A stretch of 64,000 bases of DNA, taken from NCBI RefSeq assembly GCF_036039175.1, contig NZ_JAYXKP010000001.1:558001-622000 (forward strand). Direction: 5' to 3'. The first letter of the stretch is position 1. Each line of letters starts with the position of its first letter. This document shows positions 1 to 8,517 of the stretch, piece by piece. The DNA is from Marinilactibacillus sp036039175. GTDB lineage: Bacteria > Bacillota > Bacilli > Lactobacillales > Carnobacteriaceae_A. The notes under the pieces were generated by a model. It did no database searches, had not been told where the DNA came from, and saw nothing but the letters and a program-made list of their open reading frames with translations. Made by a program: the position numbers and the translations under genes.

Positions 1-165
1 TTTTCTAGGTTTTAAGGTCGTATGCAGAATCTGGTGCTGAGTAGCTTCTCCACAGTCAAACATCCAAATACTATTTCTTTCTTCAAGCAGCTTCAATGCG
101 ATACTTGAAACATTTCTGTGTTTAGCCGGAACACCGGACCCAGTTCCTAAAAATAATAAATCCAT
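1..165 (-). CDS. rnz: Ribonuclease Z, N-terminal part (cut by window edge)
   Basis: Only the first 55 codons are present; the gene runs off the left edge. The protein starts MDLLFLGTGSGVPAKHRN, the opening strand and first glycine-rich loop of RNase Z, followed by a WMFDCGEATQ segment typical of the metallo-beta-lactamase fold of tRNA 3' endonucleases. The metal-binding HxHxDH motif would lie beyond the edge and cannot be checked. RNase Z removes the 3' trailer of tRNA precursors. It lies 36 bp downstream of obgE on the same strand and is probably co-transcribed with it. Confidence 0.85.
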   Translation of the reverse strand, partial: MDLLFLGTGSGVPAKHRNVSSIALKLLEERNSIWMFDCGEATQHQILHTTLKPRK

Positions 166-201
166 AACTGTCCCCTAATTTTAATTCAAACTTGATGATT
201 T

Positions 202-1503
202 TTATTCGACGAATTCAAATTCAAAGTTATCGATTCGAACGATATCGCCATTTTTAGCACCTTTTGATCTGAGTGCTTCATCTATACCCATTCCACGAAT
301 CTGACGAGCAAATCTCATAATCGATTCATCGTGGGCAAAGTTCGTCATTTTATATAGTTTTTCAAGTTTTTCTCCTGAAAGTATCCAAGTACCATCAGGT
401 TCTCTCATGATATTGAAGTGATCAACTGAAGGAGTGTGCTTGTACAATACTCTTTCTTCTTGCTCAGTTTCTTCATCATAAAGTGGGAATTCAGGTGTAG
501 TTTCAAGTAATTCAGCAGTTCTAGATAATACAGCAGTTAAACCACGTTTAGATAAAGCAGAAACTTCAAAGAGTTCATATGCCTCTTCAAGTTCATCTAA
601 TTTTTCTCTGAAAATACGAAGATTTTCGGCAGATTCTGGCATATCCATTTTATTGGCAATAATGATCTGCGGTCTTTCTCTCAACTTAAGATCATACACT
701 TCTAGTTCATTGTTGATTGTAATATAGTCATCGATTGGAACTCTTCCTTCGATTCCGCTCATATCGACAACATGAAGAAGTACTCTAGTACGCTCAATAT
801 GTCTAAGGAACTCAATTCCTAAACCTACTCCTTGAGAAGCACCTTCAATCAGTCCAGGCATATCTGCCAGTACGAAACTTTGACCTTCATCCGTCTCTAC
901 CATACCAAGATTTGGTACGATTGTTGTAAAGTGGTAGGCACCAATTTTTGGTCTAGCAGCTGAAACAACAGAAAGCAAAGTAGATTTACCAACAGATGGG
1001 AAACCAATCAAACCTACATCAGCAAGAACTTTTAATTCAAGCTCAATTTCTTTTTCTTCACCGGGCTCACCATTTTCAGCGATTTCCGGCGCAGGATTAC
1101 GAGGTGTGGCAAAACGAATATTTCCACGTCCTCCACGTCCTCCTTTTGCAATAACAGCTTCTTGACCGTGGTTGACCAAGTCAGCATACATTTGTCCGGT
1201 TTCAGCATCTTTTACAATTGTACCAGGTGGTACTTTCACATAAAGATCCTGTGCACCGCGACCATGCTTACTTTTGGACATTCCATTGTCCCCATTTTTA
1301 GCTTTGAAGTGTCTATTGTACCTGAAATCCATTAGGGTCCTAAGACCTTCATCTACTACAAAGATAATGTTCCCTCCGAGACCACCGTCTCCACCAGCTG
1401 GTCCACCATCTGGTACATACTTTTCACGTCTAAAAGCAACCATGCCGTCTCCGCCATTACCTGCCTTAACATTTACTTTTACTTGATCTAAAAACATTGA
1501 CAT
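202..1503 (-). CDS. obgE: Obg-family GTPase (CgtA)
   Basis: Full-length (433 aa) Obg GTPase, a ribosome-associated essential protein acting in 50S maturation and stress control. Visible parts are the glycine-rich Obg fold (about residues 1-158), a G domain with Walker A GFPSVGKST at 167-175, a DMPG switch near 212 and NKMD for guanine recognition near 283, then a C-terminal OCT domain (about 350-433), which is the Bacillus-type arrangement. The start codon is preceded by an AGGAGAG ribosome-binding site. It is followed by rnz and separated from the upstream HemA-like gene by a terminator. Confidence 0.96.
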   Translation of the reverse strand: MSMFLDQVKVNVKAGNGGDGMVAFRREKYVPDGGPAGGDGGLGGNIIFVVDEGLRTLMDFRYNRHFKAKNGDNGMSKSKHGRGAQDLYVKVPPGTIVKDAETGQMYADLVNHGQEAVIAKGGRGGRGNIRFATPRNPAPEIAENGEPGEEKEIELELKVLADVGLIGFPSVGKSTLLSVVSAARPKIGAYHFTTIVPNLGMVETDEGQSFVLADMPGLIEGASQGVGLGIEFLRHIERTRVLLHVVDMSGIEGRVPIDDYITINNELEVYDLKLRERPQIIIANKMDMPESAENLRIFREKLDELEEAYELFEVSALSKRGLTAVLSRTAELLETTPEFPLYDEETEQEERVLYKHTPSVDHFNIMREPDGTWILSGEKLEKLYKMTNFAHDESIMRFARQIRGMGIDEALRSKGAKNGDIVRIDNFEFEFVE

Positions 1504-1594
1504 CTATAAATCCTTCTCTCCTGTGCAGTACTCTTGCTATTCATTTTACACTATTACACCTTATAATACTAATCATCTTAAATGAGGGCATAAT

Positions 1595-1614
1595 AAAAGC
1601 GGGACAGGCCCGCT
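1595..1614 (-). terminator. Rho-independent terminator after the hemA-like gene
   Basis: On the minus strand AGCGGG and CCCGCT (1609-1614 and 1598-1603) form a 6-bp GC-rich stem with a five-base loop, followed by TTTTATT. It lies between the HemA-like stop codon and obgE, so it should end the tig-side transcripts. Confidence 0.8.
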
Positions 1615-1669
1615 TCTCTTTGTATTCAATTCAATCCATCACAAGTACCATTCAGCTTTATACTAACGG

Positions 1670-2827
1670 TTAAGCTTTTGATGGTTTGGATATTGAGTCA
1701 AAGGATCCTTGTGAACCGACTGCTAAATTGAAATAAGCTCGATTCGGGTCCTGATTTAAAGACAATTCAGTCATTTGTTGATATTCTTCCATGAAACGTT
1801 CAGTTACTTGCGTCATATTTTCTTCGAAAAAGATCTCTGCATTCGAGATTTGTTCATCTGTAAAATCATTATTATGATACATACTTGGTGCTTCGTAATG
1901 CACTAGAGTACCTAATGATTCAAATGCTTTCTGTCTTTCCTCTGAAAAATCTACAACGACCTGTTTTTTCTCAGTTTGTCGTATATTTTCAATACGCGTC
2001 ATAAGATCTTCTGATAAAAGTTTACTATCAAATGAAGAAGCAACAATAATACCATCCGCATTACAAAATCTGAAACCGACAGAAGTTAAATCTGCAGCAT
2101 GTAGACGGGTTTGTTTTTCTTCTATATTTGTTAAATAAGCCCAATCTTTTAGTGTGGAAATCATTTTTTGACTGATTTCTGCATCTTGATGGATTACTGT
2201 AATCGATTCTGCATTCAACTCTAGTAATAACTTAGCTAAATGAACCGTATCATAATCTGTACCAAACAATACAAATTTCTGTTCTGAAAGTGATTCCATT
2301 CTATCTTCGAGTATCTCAATCGCTTTAGAAGGATCCGTCAGATAGAGCGGACGCATGGCTTCAGAGATACGCATTTTTTTAGAAAAATCAATGGCTTTTT
2401 GGAATAGTTTTCTAAGAACATTTCCTAGAACACTTTTCTCATCAGCTGATTTCATAGCAGCTTCAGCATATTTTAGTGTTGCGAGAGAACCTTTAGCTTT
2501 GGTCTCCATTCCACTTAAAGTTGATAGTAAATGGTTGATAACATCCTTATTGAATTTACTATAAGTTTCTAAAATGATTTCTTTTAAAGGTTTATCCGTG
2601 TGCTTAGAAAGATACCTTAGTAGATCACCATGCTTGAAACTCTTTTCGTCAACATTCAAATAGTACTCGCTACGTACTTCTGAAGATATAATACACACTT
2701 CCTGTACTCCTGGAAATGCACTAATATCTTCTAGATGCGTCATTTTTTCTTGCTCACTAAGTTTATATCGATCGATATCATCAATAGATACGGTATCTTG
2801 ATTTACACCATACATTAATAGTTTCAA
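1670..2827 (-). CDS. Degenerate glutamyl-tRNA reductase (HemA)-like protein
   Basis: A 385-aa protein that follows the HemA layout from end to end. It has an N-terminal MKLLMYGVN strand, an ISSEVRSE segment (about 47-54) where HemA has STCNRTE, a conserved HLLSTLSGMETKAKGS helix at 99-114, an LFQKAIDFSKKMR helix near 141-153, a Rossmann-like strand at 184-192 and a short C-terminal dimerisation helix. The catalytic cysteine position is Glu50, the Rossmann glycine pattern is lost (FGTDYDT), and the usual Gly-Glu is Gly-Ser. It is therefore unlikely to reduce glutamyl-tRNA. It starts with TTG and overlaps engB by 4 bp. Synteny (engB then hemA, as in B. subtilis) supports descent from true hemA; no other hem gene is nearby. 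The present function is unknown. Confidence 0.7.
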   Translation of the reverse strand: MKLLMYGVNQDTVSIDDIDRYKLSEQEKMTHLEDISAFPGVQEVCIISSEVRSEYYLNVDEKSFKHGDLLRYLSKHTDKPLKEIILETYSKFNKDVINHLLSTLSGMETKAKGSLATLKYAEAAMKSADEKSVLGNVLRKLFQKAIDFSKKMRISEAMRPLYLTDPSKAIEILEDRMESLSEQKFVLFGTDYDTVHLAKLLLELNAESITVIHQDAEISQKMISTLKDWAYLTNIEEKQTRLHAADLTSVGFRFCNADGIIVASSFDSKLLSEDLMTRIENIRQTEKKQVVVDFSEERQKAFESLGTLVHYEAPSMYHNNDFTDEQISNAEIFFEENMTQVTERFMEEYQQMTELSLNQDPNRAYFNLAVGSQGSFDSISKPSKA

Positions 2828-3429
2828 TTATGATCATTCCTTGTACTAGCAAGTATTTCATTCCAGACTTCTTCTCTTCCTTCCCGTGTCTCAGAAGAAA
2901 ACATAATGACTTTATCTTCAGTAGCTAATTGAAGTGTCTGAACAACTTGGTTGATGTGTTTATTTCGTCTTGATTTCTTGATTTTATCTGCTTTGGTCGC
3001 TACAACTAATACAGGTAAATCATAGTACTTCAAAAAATCGTACATTTGAATATCAAGTTCTGTTGGATGATGTCTTAAGTCAACAAGCAGAATGCTTAAA
3101 GTCAGCTCTTCTCTGCTTGAGAAATAGACATTCATCATGTCTCCCCATTTTTTCTGTTCCGCATTCGAGACTTTCGCATAGCCATATCCCGGAACATCTA
3201 CAAAGAAAAGAGAATTTTCAATATTGAACCAATTTAAGGTTCTTGTTTTGCCTGGCTTACCAGAAGTTCTCGCTAATTTTTTTCGATTTACCATTGTATT
3301 GATAAAAGAAGATTTACCTACATTAGAACGTCCAGCTAGTGCAACTTCTGGAAGTCCATCACTTGGATACTGAAGCGGAGAAACTGCACTGATCACGATT
3401 TCTGCATAATGAATTTTATCTGTATTCAT
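2824..3429 (-). CDS. engB: Ribosome biogenesis GTPase EngB/YsxC
   Basis: A small GTPase of the YihA/EngB (YsxC) family, 201 aa, which is full length. Walker A GRSNVGKSS is at 33-41, with the family's DVPGYGYAK switch near 77-86 and a TKAD guanine-specificity motif near 146. The family is required for late 50S subunit assembly. An AGGAG site precedes the ATG. Its TGA overlaps the TTG of the HemA-like gene, so the two are translationally coupled. In B. subtilis lonB and lonA lie between clpX and this gene; here they are absent. Confidence 0.95.
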   Translation of the reverse strand: MNTDKIHYAEIVISAVSPLQYPSDGLPEVALAGRSNVGKSSFINTMVNRKKLARTSGKPGKTRTLNWFNIENSLFFVDVPGYGYAKVSNAEQKKWGDMMNVYFSSREELTLSILLVDLRHHPTELDIQMYDFLKYYDLPVLVVATKADKIKKSRRNKHINQVVQTLQLATEDKVIMFSSETREGREEVWNEILASTRNDHN

Positions 3430-3524
3430 CTATTTTTCTCCTAAATATAATTTATTTCGATTGATATAATCCTGTATAAGTATATCATAATCAAAAATAT
3501 TTTAAAGAACTTATTTAAAGAGTA

Positions 3525-3560
3525 TGTCACACACCTCTCTTATGTTACAAACGTGTGACA
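3525..3560. repeat. Inverted repeat upstream of engB
   Basis: TGTCACAC (3525-3532) and GTGTGACA (3553-3560) are perfect inverted 8-bp arms 20 bp apart, about 100 bp upstream of engB and just after the clpX terminator. It could be an operator or an RNA stem. No matching regulator was recognised. Confidence 0.4.
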
Positions 3561-3580
3561 AAGATCGAACTGTTAATGTA

Positions 3581-3615
3581 AAAAAAGATGCCCCCTAATA
3601 AGAGACATCTTTTTT
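3581..3615 (-). terminator. Terminator after clpX
   Basis: On the minus strand a stem of AAAAAAGATGTC paired with GGCATCTTTTTT encloses an AT-rich loop and ends in a run of T. It lies just past the clpX stop codon. Confidence 0.75.
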
Positions 3616-3623
3616 AAACTTTT

Positions 3624-4880
3624 TTAAACAGTGACCAGTTCTCCATCGTGATTGTAATAAACGGGACTGCCCGTTCCAACCACTACTTCTGGTGTAATAA
3701 TCACTTTTTGAATATCATCTCGACTCGGTACTTCAAACATAATTTCCATCATGATACTTTCAATGATCGAGCGTAGACCCCTAGCACCAGTATCTCGTTC
3801 TATCGCTTTCTTACCAATCTCTATCAATGCTTTGTCATCAAACTCTAATTCCACATTATCAAGTTGCATCAACTTCATGTATTGCTTAACTAATGCACTC
3901 TTAGGCTTGGTCAGAATTTCGACTAGATCTTCTTCAGTTAACTTCTCAAGTACAGCTGTGATTGGAAGACGGCCGATAAACTCTGGTATTAAACCATATT
4001 TCAACAAGTCCTCTGGAATGATTTGTTGCATCATACTAGCATTTTCATCGAATCCTTTGCGAGTATTTGAAGCACCAAATCCAATCACTTTGTCCCCAAG
4101 ACGATTTTTGACCATTGTTTCAATCCCGTCAAAAGCGCCTCCAACGATAAATAGGATATTTGTCGTATCGATTTGAATCAGTTCTTGATGAGGATGTTTA
4201 CGTCCACCTTGAGGAGGAACGCTTGCAGTTGTTCCTTCTAAAATTTTCAGCAAGGCTTGTTGAACACCTTCACCACTTACATCTCGAGTGATTGATACAT
4301 TCTCAGATTTTCTGGCAATTTTATCAATCTCATCAACATAGATAATACCGTACTGTGCACGTTCAACATCATAGTCAGCAGATTGAAGTAGTTTTAGTAA
4401 GATATTCTCTACATCTTCACCAACATAACCCGCTTCTGTTAAGTTCGTAGCATCTGCAATAGCAAATGGTACATTCAAGATACGAGCTAGTGTTTGAGCA
4501 AGATAGGTTTTACCAGATCCCGTAGGACCAATCAAGCAGATATTACTTTTTTGCAATTCAACATCATCTTCTTGATTTGCTAAGTTGTTGACGCGTTTAT
4601 AGTGATTATATACAGCTACAGACAAAGCTTTTTTAGCTGAATCTTGGCCAATAATATAATCGTTTAGAATTGCTTTAATTTCTTGAGGTTTAGGAACCTC
4701 AGTATCTTCAGTGTAAACTTGTTTATTAAATTCTTCATCCATAATCTCTTTACAAAGATCTATACATTCGTTACAAATGTATACTCCTGGACCTGCAACA
4801 ATCTTCTTAACTTGGTCTTGTGATTTACCACAAAATGAACAAGAGATATTTCCAGATTGTTCTTCATCATTATCAAACAT
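3624..4880 (-). CDS. clpX: ATP-dependent Clp protease ATP-binding subunit ClpX
   Basis: AAA+ unfoldase that feeds tagged proteins to ClpP. The 418 aa include the N-terminal C4 zinc-binding domain (Cys14, Cys17, Cys36, Cys39), Walker A GPTGSGKT at 117-124, the pore-loop GYVGEDVE, Walker B IYVDEIDK and the C-terminal sensor-2 region. An AGGTGA ribosome-binding site precedes the ATG. It follows tig, the chaperone that also cooperates with ClpX, but a terminator and its own promoter separate the two. clpP is not in this window. Confidence 0.97.
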   Translation of the reverse strand: MFDNDEEQSGNISCSFCGKSQDQVKKIVAGPGVYICNECIDLCKEIMDEEFNKQVYTEDTEVPKPQEIKAILNDYIIGQDSAKKALSVAVYNHYKRVNNLANQEDDVELQKSNICLIGPTGSGKTYLAQTLARILNVPFAIADATNLTEAGYVGEDVENILLKLLQSADYDVERAQYGIIYVDEIDKIARKSENVSITRDVSGEGVQQALLKILEGTTASVPPQGGRKHPHQELIQIDTTNILFIVGGAFDGIETMVKNRLGDKVIGFGASNTRKGFDENASMMQQIIPEDLLKYGLIPEFIGRLPITAVLEKLTEEDLVEILTKPKSALVKQYMKLMQLDNVELEFDDKALIEIGKKAIERDTGARGLRSIIESIMMEIMFEVPSRDDIQKVIITPEVVVGTGSPVYYNHDGELVTV

Positions 4881-4922
4881 GGCAGGTTCACCTCAATTCT
4901 TCAAAATCTTCTCACTTTTCAT

Positions 4923-4952
4923 ATAGTAACATAGAACATGTGTGCTTGCCAA
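4923..4952 (-). promoter_or_regulatory. Predicted clpX promoter with upstream palindrome
   Basis: On the minus strand TTGGCA (4947-4952) and TACTAT (4923-4928) are 18 bp apart, about 45 bp before the clpX start. A perfect 16-bp palindrome, GACTCTATATAGAGTC at 4959-4974, sits directly upstream of the -35 and may be a binding site. Confidence 0.5.
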
Positions 4953-4990
4953 TACTGTGACTCTATATAGAGTCTACTTTTATTATGAAA

Positions 4991-5018
4991 AATGGGAATG
5001 CTGCAATAGCATTCCCTT
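4991..5018 (-). terminator. Terminator after tig
   Basis: GGGAATGCT (4994-5002) and AGCATTCCC (5008-5016) form a perfect 9-bp stem. On the minus strand it is followed by ATTTTTC. It separates tig from clpX. Confidence 0.85.
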
Positions 5019-5091
5019 TTCATATGATTACAATCAGTTGGCCCATTTACAGAGAAACTTATCGTAAGATCAACTAATCTAATTTTATTAA

Positions 5092-6399
5092 TTATTCAGC
5101 TGAATCTTCAGTTGGCTCTAAAGTTTCTTTCGCAGAAGAAGTAATCAAATCGATTGCTTTTTTAAGTGAAATATCTCTAGTTAATAAGTCTGGAGAAAGC
5201 ACGCTACGTACTTGATCTTCAGGCATATTGTACTGACCAGCTAAGTCTTTGATTTCTTTTTCGATATCAGCTTCGTCAGCTTCTAATTTCTCAGCTTCAA
5301 CGATTGCTTCTAAGACAAGGTTTGTACGAACGTTAAATTCTGCTTCGCCTTCAAATTGCTTGTGAAGATCAGACTCAGTTGAATTTGTCATTTCATAGTA
5401 CATTTCAGGAGAAATGCCTTGTTGTTGTAGATTGTTCAAGAACATGTCCATTTGACGGTGTACTTCGTCGTGAGCCATTTCGTGAGGAATCTCTTCAATT
5501 TTAGCATTTTCAACTGCTTTACGGATAGCTTCGTCATCACGAGCGTCGTTAGCAGAATTTGTGCGACCTTCTTCTAAGTTTTTGCGAATTTTAGCTTTAA
5601 GTTCATCTAAAGTTTCAACTTCTTCGTCAGCATCTTTAGCAAATTCATCATCTAGTTCTGGAAGTTCTTTAGACTTAACTTCGTGAACTTTAACTTTGAA
5701 TACAGCTTCTTCACCAGCTAGGTCTTCTGCTTGATATTCTTCAGGGAAAGTAACGGTTACTTCTTTTTCTTCTCCTGCTTTAACGCCTACAAGTTGTTCT
5801 TCGAATCCTGGAATAAACGAGTTTGAACCTAATTCTAGTGAATGGTTCTCTCCTTTTCCACCATCAAAAGCAGTATCTCCCTTGAATCCTTCAAAGTCGA
5901 TTACAACAGTGTCGCCATTTTTAGCAGCAGCATCTTTAACTGTTAATTCCGCTAAGTTTTCGCGGCGTGTTTCAAGATTTTTTTCAACTGCTTCGTCAGT
6001 AACTTCACGGTCTTGTTTCGTTACTTCTAATTCTTTATATTGTCCAAGCTCTACTTCTGGTTTCAAAGTAACTTCTGCTACTAATTTCCAGTCTTGACCT
6101 TTTTCAACTGATTCGATATCAATGTTTGGTTGAGCTACTGGATCGATTCCAGCTTCTTCAACTGCTTTAGAGTAAGCATCAGGTAATAAGTCGTTTAATG
6201 TATCTTCATACAATGCAGCTTCTCCGTACATTTGGTTGAACATTTTACGTGGAACGCGACCTTTACGGAATCCTGGAACATTAAGAGTTTTCTGAACTTT
6301 CTTGAATGTTTGATCCAATCCATTTTTTACTGTTTCTTGATCAATTGAAAATGTTAAACGTCCAGATGTAGCACCTGTTTTTTCAAAATTAGTTGCCAT
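5092..6399 (-). CDS. tig: Trigger factor
   Basis: Ribosome-bound chaperone and peptidyl-prolyl isomerase, 435 aa, full length. The N-terminal ribosome-binding part carries the signature GFRKGRVPRK (about 43-52). An FKBP-type isomerase domain follows (about 155-245, starting near GDTVVIDFEG), then a helical, Glu-rich C-terminal substrate-binding region. A GGAGGG site precedes the ATG. It lies between the ysoA-like gene and clpX, as in B. subtilis. Confidence 0.97.
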   Translation of the reverse strand: MATNFEKTGATSGRLTFSIDQETVKNGLDQTFKKVQKTLNVPGFRKGRVPRKMFNQMYGEAALYEDTLNDLLPDAYSKAVEEAGIDPVAQPNIDIESVEKGQDWKLVAEVTLKPEVELGQYKELEVTKQDREVTDEAVEKNLETRRENLAELTVKDAAAKNGDTVVIDFEGFKGDTAFDGGKGENHSLELGSNSFIPGFEEQLVGVKAGEEKEVTVTFPEEYQAEDLAGEEAVFKVKVHEVKSKELPELDDEFAKDADEEVETLDELKAKIRKNLEEGRTNSANDARDDEAIRKAVENAKIEEIPHEMAHDEVHRQMDMFLNNLQQQGISPEMYYEMTNSTESDLHKQFEGEAEFNVRTNLVLEAIVEAEKLEADEADIEKEIKDLAGQYNMPEDQVRSVLSPDLLTRDISLKKAIDLITSSAKETLEPTEDSAE

Positions 6400-6602
6400 A
6401 ACTATTTTACCCTCCGAAATTCTTTTTTATTATCTGTAATTAAGTGAGATATTTGTCAAATTCAAGAAAATTTAACCTATACTCTTCAAGAACGATATGA
6501 AATCGAGCTCAAATTTTTTTGACATATTATCCACTTAGCATATTACGCATACTACGTTATCATACAATAGTTTAGACTAAAAGTAAATACAAACCGCACA
6601 AA

Positions 6603-7550
6603 TCAAGTGTTTTCAAAAGTGATTGCATCAATCCATTTTTTCATTCTTGTCTTTTCATCTGTTCTATTTGATTCAATAGATTTAACAGATTCTTCGAAAT
6701 CATAACGATCCACATAAATATCAATCCACCCTTTGACATCTTCAACAATTGTATCAATCAGTGGGTATAATCTTAGAAGATGTCGATTAAGTTCTGGTTT
6801 GATCATCATCATTAAGCTGGGATCTTTTTCAAGAATCTTCTCAAGTTCTTGGTTGAGCGTTTTAATAAGCGGATTTTTGTCAAATTCCTCTAAGGTATTT
6901 GGATTCACTGTAACCTCTTGGTTTACTATTTTTAATGAAATACTCGCTTCATACTCGCTCTGAATCAGTCGCTGTAGAAACAATGCTTTGATGTGTTCAT
7001 CTATAAACGGATTTCCGAACAAACTATTTACAATGCCAGATAACTCGTTATTTTTGATGATTACAGACTCTTCAATTAAGTTGAGCTGTTCTTCTATAGT
7101 ATATTCTGAAAAGGCGTATAGCTTTCTCAGTACTTCTAGTTTTCTAACGTTAACTTTTTCTTCTTCAAAAAGGAGTGCTTCATCTAATTGTTCTCTTAAA
7201 CTGCTTTTCTCTGATTCCGGTATAGAATCTACTTGATTTAACTGGTTAAGAAAACTTTCAGCTTTTTTTAATTGGTTCGTTTTGATTAAAAGATACATAA
7301 ATAGTGATCCATATTCGGGATCTTGTGTATACTGTTCTTCGAAATCAACTGTCATGTCATATGCTTCATCGTACTTTTCTGCTTGTATCAGAATTGTTAC
7401 GTACAGTATATTCCCCTCGATCTCTCTTCTTAGTTCATATGCCTGTTCGATGGCTTCTAACGCTTTTGGTAACTCATTAAGTTTAAGATGATTTTCTGCT
7501 TTAAAAAGATACCGCTCATAGTTTTTTGGAAACTCTATTTTTTCACCAAT
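6603..7550 (-). CDS. ysoA: YsoA-like tetratricopeptide protein, probable AUU start
   Basis: Alpha-helical repeat protein with TPR-like units such as HLKLNELPKALEAIEQAYE and TNQLKKAESFLNQL, likely a protein-protein interaction scaffold of unknown function. Synteny (immediately upstream of tig) matches B. subtilis ysoA. The first in-frame ATG (7353-7355) would remove 65 well-formed TPR residues. The frame stays open to a TAG at 7554-7556, and the only plausible start near a strong ribosome-binding site (AGAAGGG, ending at 7558) is ATT at 7548-7550, seven bases away. A good promoter ends about 27 bases upstream of that codon. The protein would be 315 aa. The alternative is the 250-aa form starting at 7355, or a sequencing error near 7550. 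Confidence 0.65.
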   Translation of the reverse strand: MGEKIEFPKNYERYLFKAENHLKLNELPKALEAIEQAYELRREIEGNILYVTILIQAEKYDEAYDMTVDFEEQYTQDPEYGSLFMYLLIKTNQLKKAESFLNQLNQVDSIPESEKSSLREQLDEALLFEEEKVNVRKLEVLRKLYAFSEYTIEEQLNLIEESVIIKNNELSGIVNSLFGNPFIDEHIKALFLQRLIQSEYEASISLKIVNQEVTVNPNTLEEFDKNPLIKTLNQELEKILEKDPSLMMMIKPELNRHLLRLYPLIDTIVEDVKGWIDIYVDRYDFEESVKSIESNRTDEKTRMKKWIDAITFENT

Positions 7551-7576
7551 AGGCTATCCCTTCTTTCTGTTTCTTT

Positions 7577-7605
7577 ATTATAATGAGAATGAGCTACTTT
7601 CTCAA
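7577..7605 (-). promoter_or_regulatory. Predicted promoter of the ysoA-like gene
   Basis: On the minus strand TTGAGA (7600-7605) and TATAAT (7577-7582) are separated by exactly 17 bp. Transcription would begin near 7570, giving a leader of only about 20 bases before the proposed AUU start at 7550. Confidence 0.7.
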
Positions 7606-7612
7606 AATAAAA

Positions 7613-7655
7613 TTCAAAAAAATAAACCAATGAGTGCTGACTACTCATCGGTTTA
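7613..7655 (-). terminator. Terminator of the fatty-acid synthesis cluster
   Basis: On the minus strand AAACCGATGAGT and ACTCATTGGTTT form a stem of about 12 bp with one mismatch, followed by ATTTTTTTG. It follows accA, the last gene of the fab-acc cluster. Confidence 0.85.
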
Positions 7656-7667
7656 AACAAATGTTTA

Positions 7668-8450
7668 TTAAAATTTTCGGAAACGCTCATACCTTTTTTG
7701 AATCAATTTATCTGTTGGCAACTGAGCTAATGTATCAAGTTCTTTGATGATTTCTTCCTTCATAGACGCTAAAACCTGGCTACTTTCTATCTTACCTTGA
7801 TCGTCATTTTCATAAACAATTCGATCAATTACGCCTAAATCCAGTAAATCATATGAAGTTAACTTCATAATTTCAGCTGCCTCACCTGAACGTTTTGAAT
7901 CTTTCCAGAGTATTGAAGCAAAACCTTCTGGAGATAATATAGAATAGATTGAAAATTCCATCATCCAAACTTGATCTCCCGCTGCTAAAGCGAGTGCACC
8001 ACCACTACCACCTTCACCGATGATAATAGATAATATAGGTACTGAAAGATTACTCATTTCAAGAAGATTTCTAGCTAGCGCTTCGCCTTGACCTCTTTCT
8101 TCAGCTTCTACACCACAGTAAGCTCCTGAAGTATTGACAAATGTCACTATCGGTCTATTAAACTTCTCAGCTTGTTTCATCAATCTAAGAGATTTTCTAT
8201 ACCCCTCAGGATGTGGAGAACCGAAGTTTCTTTTCATGTTTTCTTCAAGATCATGACCTTTTTGATTACCGATAATAGTTACGGCTTGTCCATTCAACAT
8301 CCCGATTCCACCAACGATTGCAGCATCATCTTTATAGGAACGATCCCCATGAAGTTCTACAAAGTCGTCAAATATCGCTTCGATCAATTCAGTCGTCGTG
8401 ATGCGGTCTGTTTGTCTAGCAATTGATACGATATCTATTGCCTCTGCCAT
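7668..8450 (-). CDS. accA: Acetyl-CoA carboxylase carboxyltransferase subunit alpha
   Basis: Alpha half of the carboxyltransferase that moves CO2 from carboxybiotin to acetyl-CoA to make malonyl-CoA. The protein has 260 aa from the ATG at 8450, which is preceded by AAGAGGTGG; a longer reading to 8489 lacks such a site. Visible crotonase-fold features are GNQKGHD, FVNTSGAYCGVEAEERGQGEA and GEGGSGGALA, which binds the carboxylate and CoA. It is the last gene of the acc group and works with AccD as an alpha2-beta2 tetramer. Confidence 0.96.
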   Translation of the reverse strand: MAEAIDIVSIARQTDRITTTELIEAIFDDFVELHGDRSYKDDAAIVGGIGMLNGQAVTIIGNQKGHDLEENMKRNFGSPHPEGYRKSLRLMKQAEKFNRPIVTFVNTSGAYCGVEAEERGQGEALARNLLEMSNLSVPILSIIIGEGGSGGALALAAGDQVWMMEFSIYSILSPEGFASILWKDSKRSGEAAEIMKLTSYDLLDLGVIDRIVYENDDQGKIESSQVLASMKEEIIKELDTLAQLPTDKLIQKRYERFRKF

Positions 8451-8517
8451 ATGACCACCTCTTTTTCTTAAATATATACTCTCTTGCACTCGAATCGATT
8501 GTTTATAAAGAATATGC

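Noticed and set aside
3751..4176. Plus-strand open frame antisense to clpX
   Set aside because: No recognisable domain or ribosome-binding site; explained by codon bias of clpX on the other strand.
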